A program made the position numbers and the translations under genes. Positions 54,477 through 64,000 of a stretch of DNA of 64,000 nucleotides are shown here, one piece after another. The DNA comes from Diphasiastrum complanatum. Its lineage: Eukaryota > Streptophyta > Lycopodiopsida > Lycopodiales > Lycopodiaceae. Positions within the stretch are counted from its first letter, which is position 1. Every line of letters begins with the position of its first letter. Under the pieces are notes generated by a model that saw nothing but the letters and a program-made list of their open reading frames with translations, was not told the DNA's origin and did not search any database. The DNA lies in assembly GCA_029204225.1 (NCBI GenBank), contig CM055105.1, positions 50,730,745-50,794,744 of the forward strand, given 5' to 3'.

Positions 54477-56307
54477 TGTCATTCACATGAGACAAGGAAG
54501 CAGAGTTAGAGTCACAACGGTTAAAAGAGCATGCCCATAGCCAACACACAAAAGAACATTCAGAGGGCCACACACAAGGCAAAGACTCATCCAACAGCAG
54601 CAAATAGCACTTGCACAGATCCACCATCCAAGGGCATCAAAATATCAACGAAATGGGAGACATAGCACAATCACCCTATCCAATGCCTAAAGACACCTCA
54701 ACAGTGAAAATCATGGAAGCCATTGAGGAAGAATTGACTGTAACATCAAATCCTTCGACGAGACATTCTGAGACAAAGGAGACAAAGGCTGAACCTGGTG
54801 TCCCACCTGTGTCGTTCATGGTAAGTGACCCACCAACCACCATCTCATCAATTCTCATCACATCAACCATCACTTTCACACTACCCATCACACTTACCCT
54901 GAGCACTACATCCCCTATTGTCTCCACAAACACACTCCCACTCTCACCGCACCAGTCACAACCACCTCTATGCAATCTCCGATGCATTTTTCAAATGTCT
55001 TTGATGCATCCTTCAACATTGAATAATTCTCACTTTCACTGTAAAACATGCCACCTACTACCACCACACCATTTTCTACACCCACCACTATCGCTACCGC
55101 CACCACTTCTCCGACCACAAATGCCGACATATCTCCAATCCCTATCACCATCACTCAAACATCACACCATACATCTACTCAATCCATCCATCATGAATAG
55201 TACACCACATTGTATCAAAACATACAACAAAATCCCCCACCATCCTACGCACCTACCTCTCAATAGTATCCTCCTATTGAAGAGTGGCAGTAGCTTCTGA
55301 AAAATGTGCGATGGGCCATCAACGCTCAAAGTGCTGACATGCATTACCTCTACTCTTCAATCAATGAGTATCAGAATTGGTGCAACTTCTCGCAAGAGGA
55401 ATATGTGCAACTGACAAACAAGGTACAAGAATGGCAAATTTATTCCACAGAATTAGAACAAAGGTCGCTCAATTAAAAAACAAAGAGAGAAAACTCATGG
55501 CTAACCTCAAAGGGCTGCACTGAAATAAGAAGGACGTTCAAGCATGCTTACAACGTAGGGATGATCTCATCAAGACCTTGGAAACACAGTTAGAAGGTGA
55601 ACGAGGGACTTACGGACCGCTATGATGGGCAATATTCAACGGATTGATTTCAACCAATTCCAAGCACCACCAATCCCGGAGGGCACCGTAATACCTCTCG
55701 CTTCCTATCAGAGTTAACTCAGGTATTGATGGCGAGCCGGACGTAAGCACAACAATTGCAGCAGGCCACTCTAGAAAATCAAATTGTGCTCAACACACGA
55801 GTTGAGGAGCTAGAAGGACAGCTAAAAACATTATGCCAGCAGCTACCAACATTACACACAAAGCATGAAAAAACACATGCCAAACACCATAGACAATAGG
55901 ATGTAGGAACTGATGATCCTGGACCCTCGCGCTACACATGACAACAATAGGATAATGCAAGGTATCACTCGGCAATGGTGGAACCTCAAAGCACAAAAGG
56001 GGGTACTACCACGAACCACGAATGAGGCATCTCAGTTGAAGAGCCTAATCCCACTACCACTCAACCTGACACCATCTATCAAGTCTCATCACCCTTACTC
56101 GATGACACACTCCTCTCCCCACCACATGAACAATCACCTCACCACCTCAACACTCAACCTTATTCACCATCCACTGCTTATCTACTCCGCAACTACCCAA
56201 CCCTCCCCCATGAACTTTTCACAACCATACCTAACCCTCCACCACCCACACTTACCACAACTACAAAGGCACGACCTAGAATCACGCCGAAGAATCCTAG
56301 CTGACAG
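54477..56307 (+). pseudogene. Unknown extra ORF after gypsy H pol, part 2 (Thr/Ser/Pro-rich and coiled segments)
   Basis: Readable pieces include 54611-55300 (GDIAQSPYPMPKDTSTVKIM, then long Ser/Thr/Pro-rich text), a charged, probably coiled-coil stretch near 55420-55620, and LEGQLKTLCQQLPTLHTKHE near 55810. Frames change several times. Low complexity prevents a functional call. The same region is repeated inversely at 59830-61640. Confidence 0.4.
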
Positions 56308-56655
56308 ATGTTAATGTCAGAGGAGTTTAACAAAGCATATCCAAACATGGAGGACCGAGGCGGGTACACTCTTTCCAATTTTACGATATGTAAATCTCAC
56401 AAGCAGAAAGTATTAGCATTGGAGCCGCAACCTCAGTGGCGATGTGCTATGATGTTGGAAAATGGACATGCTTTTGAGAGATATATCGTGACACCAACTT
56501 ACATGCGGGTCAATCCAATATATTATCCCATAAGGCACAGAGAAGTATTTGCACCAGAAAGGGTTCCTAATAAAATATATTGGCCAATTCTATCTAAAGA
56601 AGTTGAGACCGATGATCCAGCGGCCGATTTTGTAGCCAATTGCAACTATTTCTAG
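56308..56655 (+). pseudogene. Unknown extra ORF after gypsy H pol, part 3 (C-terminal, 115 codons)
   Basis: The frame includes MSEEFNKAYPNMEDRGGY, FTICKSHKQKVLALEP, GHAFERYIVTPTYMRVNP and RHREVFAPERVPNKIYWPIL. It ends DFVANCNYF. The mixed composition looks like a genuine folded domain. The inverted copy at 59497-59819 keeps the text but has a frameshift. No family is recognised. Confidence 0.5.
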
Positions 56656-56684
56656 CAGAGACAACATACAAATCCGGACCGCCA

Positions 56685-56852
56685 TGTTAGGTACTTTGAA
56701 GATAATTGCGGCCTAATATCATTTCTTTCTACCTTAAATTGTTTCTGGGATAGCGATCTGCCGCCAATAGACATGTTAGAGTCCTCTTTATTTCTTGATG
56801 ATTTGTAGGTTCTTGGGTTTAAATTTGAAGGTGGATAAGAAAATTTGCTACA
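56685..56852 (+). repeat. Possible gypsy LTR end
   Basis: The interval starts TGTTAGGTAC and ends TTTGCTACA, and a primer-like site follows four bases later. Only the 3' end is reasonably supported; the true LTR may start further upstream. The same sequence is present inversely at about 59300-59467. Confidence 0.4.
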
Positions 56853-56856
56853 ATTT

Positions 56857-56871
56857 TGGTGCCGTTTCTGG
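56857..56871 (+). promoter_or_regulatory. Primer-binding site, tRNA-Asp-like
   Basis: TGGTGCCGTTTCTGG resembles TGGCGCCGTTGCCGG, the tRNA-Asp-type primer site known from Athila/Tat-type plant gypsy elements, with three changes. A mirrored copy lies at about 59281-59295 in the right arm. Confidence 0.5.
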
Positions 56872-57022
56872 AGAGCTATGCCAATTTTTAATTTTCAACA
56901 TGTTTTTTATCCATGGATGGATGTTAGCTTGCATTTAGGCATCTTGGTTCTGGCATAGTAGTGTTAAAGTTGAATTTTAGAGTTAGTTTTGGGTGAATTT
57001 TTCATGTTTTGTGTGGATTTAG

Positions 57023-58781
57023 CCTCAACACCGAACAACGTTTGGCCTTAGAGAAACTCCTTAGAAGATATCGTCATAAATTTGCATGGAACTACAAGGA
57101 CATGAAGGGGGTAGAATCTTTAGTTACCGTGCATAGAATCCCATTAAAGAAGGATGCTAAACCCTATGCCAGTAGACCTTATCGTTGTAATCCAATTTAT
57201 AGAGCATGCATCAAAGAAGAACTCCAAAAGATCTTGGAGGCAAGTTTCATCTACGAGGTGGAACATTCAGATTGGGTATCACCTATCATTGTGGTCCTAA
57301 AGAACAATGGGAAGCTTTGTATCTGTGTCAACTATTGCAGATTAAACGCTTCCATAGAAAGAAATCTTTTTCCAATCCTGTATGGCGAATCCATATTGGA
57401 AAACCTAGCTGGGGATGAAGTTTACTTCTTCTTGGATGGTGTTAGCGGATACAACTTAGTTGTTATCTCTGAAGAAGACCAACCAAAAACGGCTTTTGCT
57501 ATGGAATGGGGTATCTTCTGCTAGCGCATTATGCCATTTGGATTGTGTAATGCACCATGTACCTTCCAACGTGTCATGCAAGCAGCATTTTATGATCTCA
57601 TCGATGACAACCTTGAGATCTATCTTGATGACCTTGGGGTGCACTCGGAAGAATACTTACGAGCTCCAGATTACACGAAGGAGTTTCACGTCCACACTGA
57701 TGCATCGAAGTTTGCCATCGGTGCAGTGCTAACTCAGCCAGGAGAGTACAAGAAGGATTATCCAATTTGTTTCCTTAGTAGGCAATTAACATCTGTGGAG
57801 ATGAACTACACTGTAACCGAGAGGGAAGCAATAGCGATGATTTATGCCATCCAGAAGTTTTGACATTATCTTCTAGGTAAACCCTTTGTATTCTTCATGG
57901 ATCATCAAGCGTTACTTTACCTTGTGAACAAAACTTGCACAACAAGTAGAATCACACATTGGTTGCTATTACTACAAGAATTTGAATTTCGTATTGTTGT
58001 GCGCAAGGGATCACAAGATTTTGTCACTGATCATCTATCCAGAATATCGAGTGATGAGAAACCAACCGAGGACATCAATGATGACCTACCCGATGCAATA
58101 CTCTTCCAAGTTGACTATACCCCCATGTGGGCCAAAGACATCACAGAGTTTTTAACAACGGGGGTGCTAGATCCGACGTTGTTGAAACCTGCCCAACGTG
58201 CACTTATCTACAAGGTGACACCCTATACACTTATAGTGGGGCAACTTTATAGAAAGGGTGTAGATGCTGTGATTAGACGATGTTTGACTGAGGGCAAGAT
58301 TATTCCCATCATATCCTTGCTACACGAAGGAGTTGGTGGTGGACACTTATCTTACTAGCTAGGTATTGGTGGCCTTCACTATTTGAGAAAACTTATAACT
58401 TTGTAAAGGCTTGTGATCTTGCCAAAGAGCCAAAAGGCCACAATTTACAGATTATATGTCTTTAACCCCCATCTTATCTGAACAAGCATTTGCCAAATGG
58501 GGTATTGATTATCTAGGACCAATCAGTCCCGCCGCGCAATTCACACAGGCAAGATATATTATCGTGGTGACAAATTATTGCACGAAGTGGGGAGAGGCTC
58601 GGGCGGTAAAGAACGCCGATGCCAAAACCACTGCTCGGTTCCTTTATGAGCAGATCATTGTATGATCTGGTTGCCCACTTGAATCATCAACGATAGGGGT
58701 ATGCACTTTTTGAACACAGTAATTGAACACTTGCTGTCGACCTTCCTAGTTGTTCATCACAAAAATGCCCCATATTACCCA
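57023..58781 (+). pseudogene. Second gypsy H pol copy, internally deleted
   Basis: It starts abruptly at LNTEQRLALEKLLRRYRHKF in the RT and repeats copy 1 nearly word for word, including the stop after EWGIFC and the stop in QKF*HYLL. An internal deletion joins LDDLGVHSEEYL to RAPDYTKEFH, losing about 360 bp of RT/RNase H present in copy 1. RNase H, linker and integrase start follow (GIDYLGPISP). It ends at KNAPYYP where repeat N begins. It lacks gag and protease. Confidence 0.88.
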
Positions 58782-59125
58782 AATACAACTTTAATGCTAG
58801 TGAGTAAAAGTTCTCTACTCACTATTGGATCTACTTATTTTTCTGAGAAAATCTCTATTGATTATTATCTTTTAAATACAAGATATATTTCTCAAACAAG
58901 TTTGACCTATCCATGTCATGCTATATTCTATAATTGAACTTGGTGTTGGGGTAGACTACTCGATTCCATGACTTACATTATCATCTAACATTAACATTGT
59001 AATAGGTAAATAAAAACATCATCATTTGGGAATGAATAAATTCCAATTTGATCCTATTTTTTAAATGTTTATTATAACATTCACCTAAAGATGAACGCTT
59101 TGTGAATTGTAAGACAAAGAATCAA
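58782..59125 (+). repeat. Repeat N, copy 3
   Basis: It matches the inner part and right edge of 35443-36349 (tttgacctatccatgtcatg, ttgaacttggtgttggggtag, ctttgtgaattgtaagacaaag). It ends in caagaggcta, whose last seven bases overlap the start of the right inverted arm. Non-coding. Confidence 0.75.
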
Positions 59126-61920
59126 GAGGCTAAATCCACACAAAACATGAAAAATTCACCCGGAACTAACTCTAAAATGCAACTTTAACACTACTATGCC
59201 AAAACCAAGATGCCTAAATGCAAGCTAGCATCCATCCATGGATAAAAAACATGTTGAAAATTAAAAATTGGCATAGCTCTCCAGAAACGGCACCAAAATT
59301 GTAGCAAATTTTCTTATCCACCTTCAAATTTAAACCTAAGAACCTACAAATCATCAAGAAATAAAGAGGACTCTAACATGTCTATTGGCAGCAGATCACT
59401 ATCCCAGAAACAATTTAAGGTAGAAAGGAATGATATTAGGCCGCAATTATCTTCAAAGTACCTAACATGGGGGTCCGGATTTGTATGTTGTCTCCGCTAG
59501 AAATAGTTGCAATTGGCTACAAAATCGGCCGCTGGATCATCGGTCTCAACTTCTTGAGATAGAATTGGCCAATATATTTTATTAGGAACCCTTTCTGGTG
59601 CAAATACTTCTCTGTGCCTTATGGGATAATATATTGGATTGACTCGCATGTAAGTTGGTGTCGCGATATATCTCTCAAAAGCATGTGCCACTGAGGTTGC
59701 GGCTCCAATGCTAATACTTTCTGCTTGTGAGATTTACATATCGTAAAATCGGAAAGAGTGTACCCGCCTCGGTCCTCCAAGTTTGGATATGCTTTGTTAA
59801 ACTCCTCTGACATTAACATCTGTTAGCTAGGATTCTTCGCCGTGATTCTAGGTCGTGCCTTTGTAGTTGTGGTAAGTGTGGGTGGTGGAGGGTTAGGTAT
59901 GGTTGTGAAAAGTTCATGGGGGAGGGTTGGGTATTTGTGGAGTAGATAAGCAGTGGATGGTGAATAAGGTTGAGTGTTGAGGTGGTGAGGTGATTGTTCA
60001 TGTTGTGGGAGAGGAGTGTGTCATCGAGTAAGGGTGATGAGGCTTGATAGATGGTGTCAGGTTGAGTGGCAGTGGGATTAGGCTCTTCAACTGAGATGCC
60101 TCATTCGTGGTTCGTGGTAGTACCCCCTTTTGTGCTTTGAGGTTCCACCATTGCCGAGTGATACCCTGCATTATCCTATTGTTGTCATGTGTAGCGCAAG
60201 GGTCCAGGATCATCAGTTCCTACATCCTATTGTCTATGGTGTTTGGCATGTATTTTTTCATGCTTTGTGTGTAATGTTGGTAGCTGCTGGCATAATGTAT
60301 TTAGCTGTCCTTCTAGCTCCTCAATTCGTGTGTTGAGCACAATTTGATTTTCTAGAGTGGCCTGTTGCAATTGTTGTGCTTACGTTTGGCTCGCCATCAG
60401 TACCTGAGTTAACTCTGATAGGAAGCGAGAGGTATTACGGTGCCCTCCGGGATTGGTGGTGCTTGGAATTGGTTGAAATCAATCCGTTGAATATTGCCCA
60501 TCATAGCGGTCCGTAAGTTCCTCGTTCACCTTCTAACTGTGTTTCCAAGGTCTTGATGAGATCATCCCTACGTTGTAAGCATGCTTGAATGTCCTTCTTA
60601 TTTCAATGCAGCCCTTTGAGGTTGGCCATGAGTTTTCTTTCTTTGTTTTTTAATTGAGCGACCTTTTGTTCTAATTCTGTGGAATAAATTTGTCATTCTT
60701 GTACCTTGTTTGTCAGCTGCACATATTCCTCTTGCGAGAAGTTGCACCAATTCTGATACTCATTGATTGAAGAGTAGAGGTAATGCATGTCATCACTTTG
60801 AGCATTGATGGCCCATCGCACATTTTCCAGAAGCTACTACCACTCTCCAATAGGAGGATACTATTGAGAGGTAGGTGCGTAGGATGGTGGGGGATTTTGT
60901 TGTATGTTTTGATACAATGTGGTGTACTATTCATGATGGATGGATTGAGTAGATGTATGGTGTGATGTTTGAGTGATGGTGATAGGGATTGGAGATATGT
61001 CGGCATTTGTGGTCGGAGAAGTGGTGGCGGTAGCGATAGTGGTGGGTGTAGAAAATGGTGTGGTGGTAGTAGGTGGCATGTTTTACAGTGAAAGTGAGAA
61101 TTATTCAATGTTGAAGGATGCATCAAAGACATTTGAAAAATGCATCGGAGATTGCATAGAGGTGGTTGTGACTGGTGCGGTGGAGAGTGGGAGTGTGTTT
61201 GTGGAGACAATAGGGAATGTAGTGCTGAGGGTAAGTGTGATGGGTAGTGTGAAAGTGATGGTTGATGTGATGAGAATTGATGAGATGGTGGTTGGTGGGT
61301 CACTTACCATGAACGACACAGGTGGGACACCAGGTTCAGCCTTTGTCTCCTTTGTCTTAGAATGTCTCGTCGAAGGATTTGATGTTACAGTCAATTCTTC
61401 CTCAATGGCTTCCATGATTTTCACTGTTGAGGTGTCTTTAGGCATTTGATAGGGTGATTGTGCTATGTCTCCCATTTCGTTGATATTTTCATGCCCTTGG
61501 ATGGTGGATCTGTGCAAGTGCTATTTGCTGCTGTTGGATGAGTCTTTGCCTTGTGTGTGGCCCTCTGAATGTTCTTTTGTGTGTTGGCTATGGGCATGCT
61601 CTTTTAATCGTTGTGACTCTAACTCTGCTTACTTGTCTCATGTGAATGACACTAGTGTGTTTCTGCTAGTGATGTGCGCCATTTGGCTCCTGGCCTGTTT
61701 GTTTCCTTTGCCTCTCCCCCTTTTATCCTCTTGGAGTGCTGAGCTCGTGTCGAGGTGGTATGTGGCACTTCTGGATATTTCTCTTGCACTCGAGTGAGAA
61801 TGCGAGGGAAGTCACCCAAGTAATGTTTGCTTACGAGCATATGCAGGAGATATCCACACTTTGTGAGAGGTTTTCTTGCTTTGAGCGCTGCACATAATTT
61901 GATACTTATCTTTTCTGCCC
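59126..61920 (-). repeat. Right arm of the 2.8-kb inverted repeat
   Basis: It is the inverse copy of 54208-57026. On the minus strand it holds the end of extra-ORF part 1 (61919-61652), the Ser/Thr/Pro-rich part (61517-60713), part 3 split by a frameshift (59819-59497), the LTR-like end, tRNA-Asp-like site and leader. At 61920 it joins a copia D gag fragment with a three-base overlap (ccc). Confidence 0.88.
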
Positions 61921-62157
61921 TACTTCTCTTAAGAGTTCATTTGCAACATTCATTTTTATGCAATGTAGTGCAACATTGCACCTCTTGATATATTTGGCTT
62001 TTTCTTGAGGATGAATAGGTTCACCCTCCTTACCATTTACAATTTCCATCAGATCTTGCATGATCATGATGGATTACATTCTAACTTTCCATATGGAATA
62101 GTTAGTTTTGTTGAGCCTTTCATTAGTATCCAAAAGATATGCATTTATAGATGCCAT
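61921..62157 (-). pseudogene. Copia D gag N-terminal fragment
   Basis: On the minus strand ATG at 62157 opens MASINAYLLDTNERLNKTNY, followed by IWKVR (near), PIHPQEKAKYIKRCNVALH and KMNVANELLRE. It matches 18267-18505 with a few changes and breaks at the inverted repeat arm. Confidence 0.85.
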
Positions 62158-62692
62158 CTAGTCTCCTAATGAAGGACTTGACACAAATGAAGGTTACTTC
62201 TATTGATTTGATTGAAGGTCTACCTTATCCCACTTCTTAGGGACCTGAAAAGATCAATAATAGACTTCCTATAAAGATCTAAGAATGATTTCTAACAAAA
62301 TCAAATCATAGAATACTAGAAACAATGCACTTACTTGATTGAAGTAGACAATACTAGTAGAATTGCCCCTCTTTCTATAAAGAACATTGAAGCTTCCAAA
62401 TGATCTGATCAAGAGTGAGTTTCAGCAACCTAATATACTTCCAAAATCACTTGTAAAAGATCTAAATGCAAGTTAATGAGGATGGAACACAATCTACTGT
62501 CCAATCACAAGCAAAAAATGATCAAAATTGATGAAAAATTGATCTAATTTGGTGCATAAGTCAAGCAATGGTTGGACTGAACCTAAATCACTTTAGGAGG
62601 TGCCTACTACACCTTTGAATAGCCTTGAAGAGTTCCCAAAACTCTGATCTTCCCTCTCCTTGAATGCTAGAAAGCCTCCTCTATGAAATCAC
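62158..62692 (-). other. Leader-like region upstream of copia D gag
   Basis: Inverse copy of 17733-18266, again lying between an LTR-A end and the D gag. Non-coding, with no primer site recognised. Confidence 0.65.
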
Positions 62693-63342
62693 TATGAAAG
62701 ATTTCAGATCCTTAAGATCCAATCTACTTGAATGATCTTTGGTTAGAAAGAGAAATACACTACCAATTTCACCAATGTAGAAAAATCAGCATCTACACAC
62801 AATTTGAGATGCAAACACTAATAGAACTTGATCAAACTTGAATGAAATAATCATGTACTGTTGTTGTCCATACAAAACTAGCAAGCTACTGTATTTCACA
62901 CGTGTGGATTCAAAAATAGCAAATATAGATCATTCTACACATAGAATTGCAAGCAATCATCAAGATAGTGCACCAATGGATAGTAGAACCCAAGAGAACC
63001 ATGTATAAGCATGAAATGAGATAGAGAAGAGAGAAGATGACTCTCTCCACGAGTTACATCCTTTTATAACAGGTCCAAACCCTATTTGGCCACTTGGCTT
63101 TCCCACCAAAATGCTAACCCTACCAATTTTGGGTCTAGATTCAATGTACCCAACTTATTCAAGTTGAATCTACTCAAACTCGCATTCTATCTTTCTCACA
63201 CTTTCAAAAAGTGTTTATTCAAATGAAATTTAGACTAATGAACTTTGAAAAGTCAATCTCTAAGTCTAAAACAAGTTTTGGCCTCAATATGCCAAATATG
63301 GAAATATTGCAAAATGTGATGAAACTAGTTGAATCTTTCACA
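62693..63342 (-). repeat. 3' LTR of a second copia A copy
   Basis: The 650-bp LTR matches 682-1331. In element orientation it starts TGTGAAAGATTC and ends TCTTTCATA (normally TCACA). It keeps the G-box (cacacgtgtgg near 62900). The polypurine-like GAAGAGAGAG precedes it. It is joined to the D leader at its outer edge. Confidence 0.92.
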
Positions 63343-63925
63343 CTCTCTCTTCAGCTAGTTTTAGCATAGACTTTGATAACACTCCAAGTGAAGTTCTATG
63401 CTTCATGAACAAGTCTTTTCCCAATGCTTTGGTGAAGATATCAGCTACACATTCCCTTGAAGACACATGTTGAAGCTCCACCTCCTTTGCAATGACTCGC
63501 TCCCTCACAAAATGATATTGTATCTCAATATGCTTGTTCCTAGCATGAAAGATAGGACTGGATGCCATTCTTTGGGCTGATTGATTGTCACAAAAGATGA
63601 TTGGGCTCTCTGAAAAATCCAGCAAGTGAAGATCCTTGATCATCCTTTTGATCCATACCATCTCCTTTGTGCAATATGTAAGAGCTTTGTACTCGGCCTC
63701 ACTAGATGATTGTGAGATAGTGGCTTGTTTCTTTGACATCCATGATATAGCTCCATCACCTATGAAAATACAATAAGCACTAATGGATTTCCTATCCATT
63801 ACATCTCCAGCATAGTCCGAATCTGAAAATCCAAAAAGATTAGGTGATGATCCCTCATACAATATGCCAAAATCTCGAGTTCCAATGATGTACCTCAAAA
63901 CTCGCTTTCCTAGCTTCCAATGCTC
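63338..63925 (-). pseudogene. Copia A RNase H and C-terminus (second copy)
   Basis: On the minus strand the frame runs from EHWKLGKRVLRYIIGTRDFG through FSDSDYAGDVMDRKSIS, SSSEAEYKAL and FCDNQSAQRMASSP to MLKLAEERV. The stop TGA lies in the first bases of the LTR, as in copia B. The domain is intact and better preserved than the 11301 copy, which lost its polypurine tract. RT is absent upstream: unrelated sequence begins at 63926 exactly as in the first A copy. Confidence 0.9.
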
Positions 63926-64000
63926 CTAGCATAGTTTTTGCCCATAGAACTTTGATCCATCATAAGAATGATCTTCTTCCTAAGAATAGATTGCCTTTCA
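63926..64000 (-). other. Start of the RT-replacement sequence in the second copia A copy
   Basis: Seventy-five bases up to the window edge match 11223-11300 with few changes (ttcttaggaagaagatcatt, gatggatcaaagttctat). This shows that both A copies carry the same replacement. Confidence 0.82.

Larger units (their letters stand above)
54208..57026 (+). repeat. Left arm of a 2.8-kb inverted repeat
   Basis: It carries the end of the extra ORF part 1, parts 2 and 3, the LTR-like end, the tRNA-Asp-like site and leader. It matches 59126-61920 in inverse orientation with only scattered differences and small indels. The inner end coincides with the start of the second gypsy RT copy, sharing cctc. Confidence 0.88.

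Noticed and set aside
60973-61449. 158-codon Val/Gly-rich plus-strand frame in the right inverted arm (and its mirror at 54676-54987)
   Set aside because: It is the antisense reading of the Ser/Thr/Pro-rich extra ORF; its odd composition comes from the low-complexity opposite strand.
54208-61920. DNA transposon with very long terminal inverted repeats
   Set aside because: The arms are gypsy post-pol sequence, the spacer is gypsy pol plus repeat N, no transposase is present and no target duplication was found at the outer ends.

Overview
This window looks like nuclear heterochromatin from a land plant. It is AT-rich and made almost entirely of LTR retrotransposons, mostly Ty1/copia with some Ty3/gypsy. 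The copia elements I could check carry a primer-binding site complementary to plant initiator tRNA-Met. I cannot name the species. The only candidate host coding sequence is a short possible exon at the left edge (21-209, minus). I saw no rRNA, tRNA gene or CRISPR array.

For reference I name the families A to G (copia), H (gypsy) and N (non-coding repeat). Layout: 1-12825 is a three-level nest. A gypsy gag (213-681, resuming 12520-12825) is split by copia A (682-12519, target duplication tggtg). Copia A is itself split by copia B (2875-8735, minus, target duplication aagag). B is the youngest resident: its two 653-bp LTRs look identical and it keeps a 1316-residue polyprotein with all catalytic motifs. 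A has lost its reverse transcriptase; about 1 kb of unrelated sequence stands in its place. A second A copy at the right edge (62693-64000, minus) shares the same junction.

12826-22037 is a mosaic of broken elements: copia G, a C-related fragment whose pol core is replaced by an unknown module, repeat N, a truncated copia C, a 57-bp scrap of LTR-A, and a defective copia D. 22038-27419 is copia C (minus), with an intact 1306-residue polyprotein but only 179 bp of its 5' LTR. 27420-33704 holds unassigned sequence, copia E, a gypsy gag scrap, a second replacement-module fragment and a Tnt1-like copia F. 33705-42330 holds D fragments in both orientations around repeat N, the D 3' LTR, an unidentified coding scrap and pieces of E. 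42331-44035 is an odd AT-rich stretch with a recurring ATATCGGATCAGTGCG-like word and a minus-strand promoter-like region. 44036-46370 is copia G (minus).

46371-62692 is dominated by gypsy H. One long decayed copy (gag, protease, RT, RNase H, integrase, extra ORF region) is followed by an LTR-like end, a tRNA-Asp-like primer site and a second, deleted pol copy. The post-pol region is present twice as 2.8-kb inverted arms (54208-57026 and 59126-61920) around a 2.1-kb spacer. A D gag fragment and the LTR of the right-edge A copy complete the window.

Themes for follow-up are: copia lineages whose RT region has been replaced by unrelated sequence; a G-box palindrome (CACACGTGTG type) found in the LTRs of several families; an LTR whose core is inverted between two related lineages; and a multi-lesion D lineage present in two near-identical copies. 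All percentages and identity statements come from reading by eye, not from alignment software.
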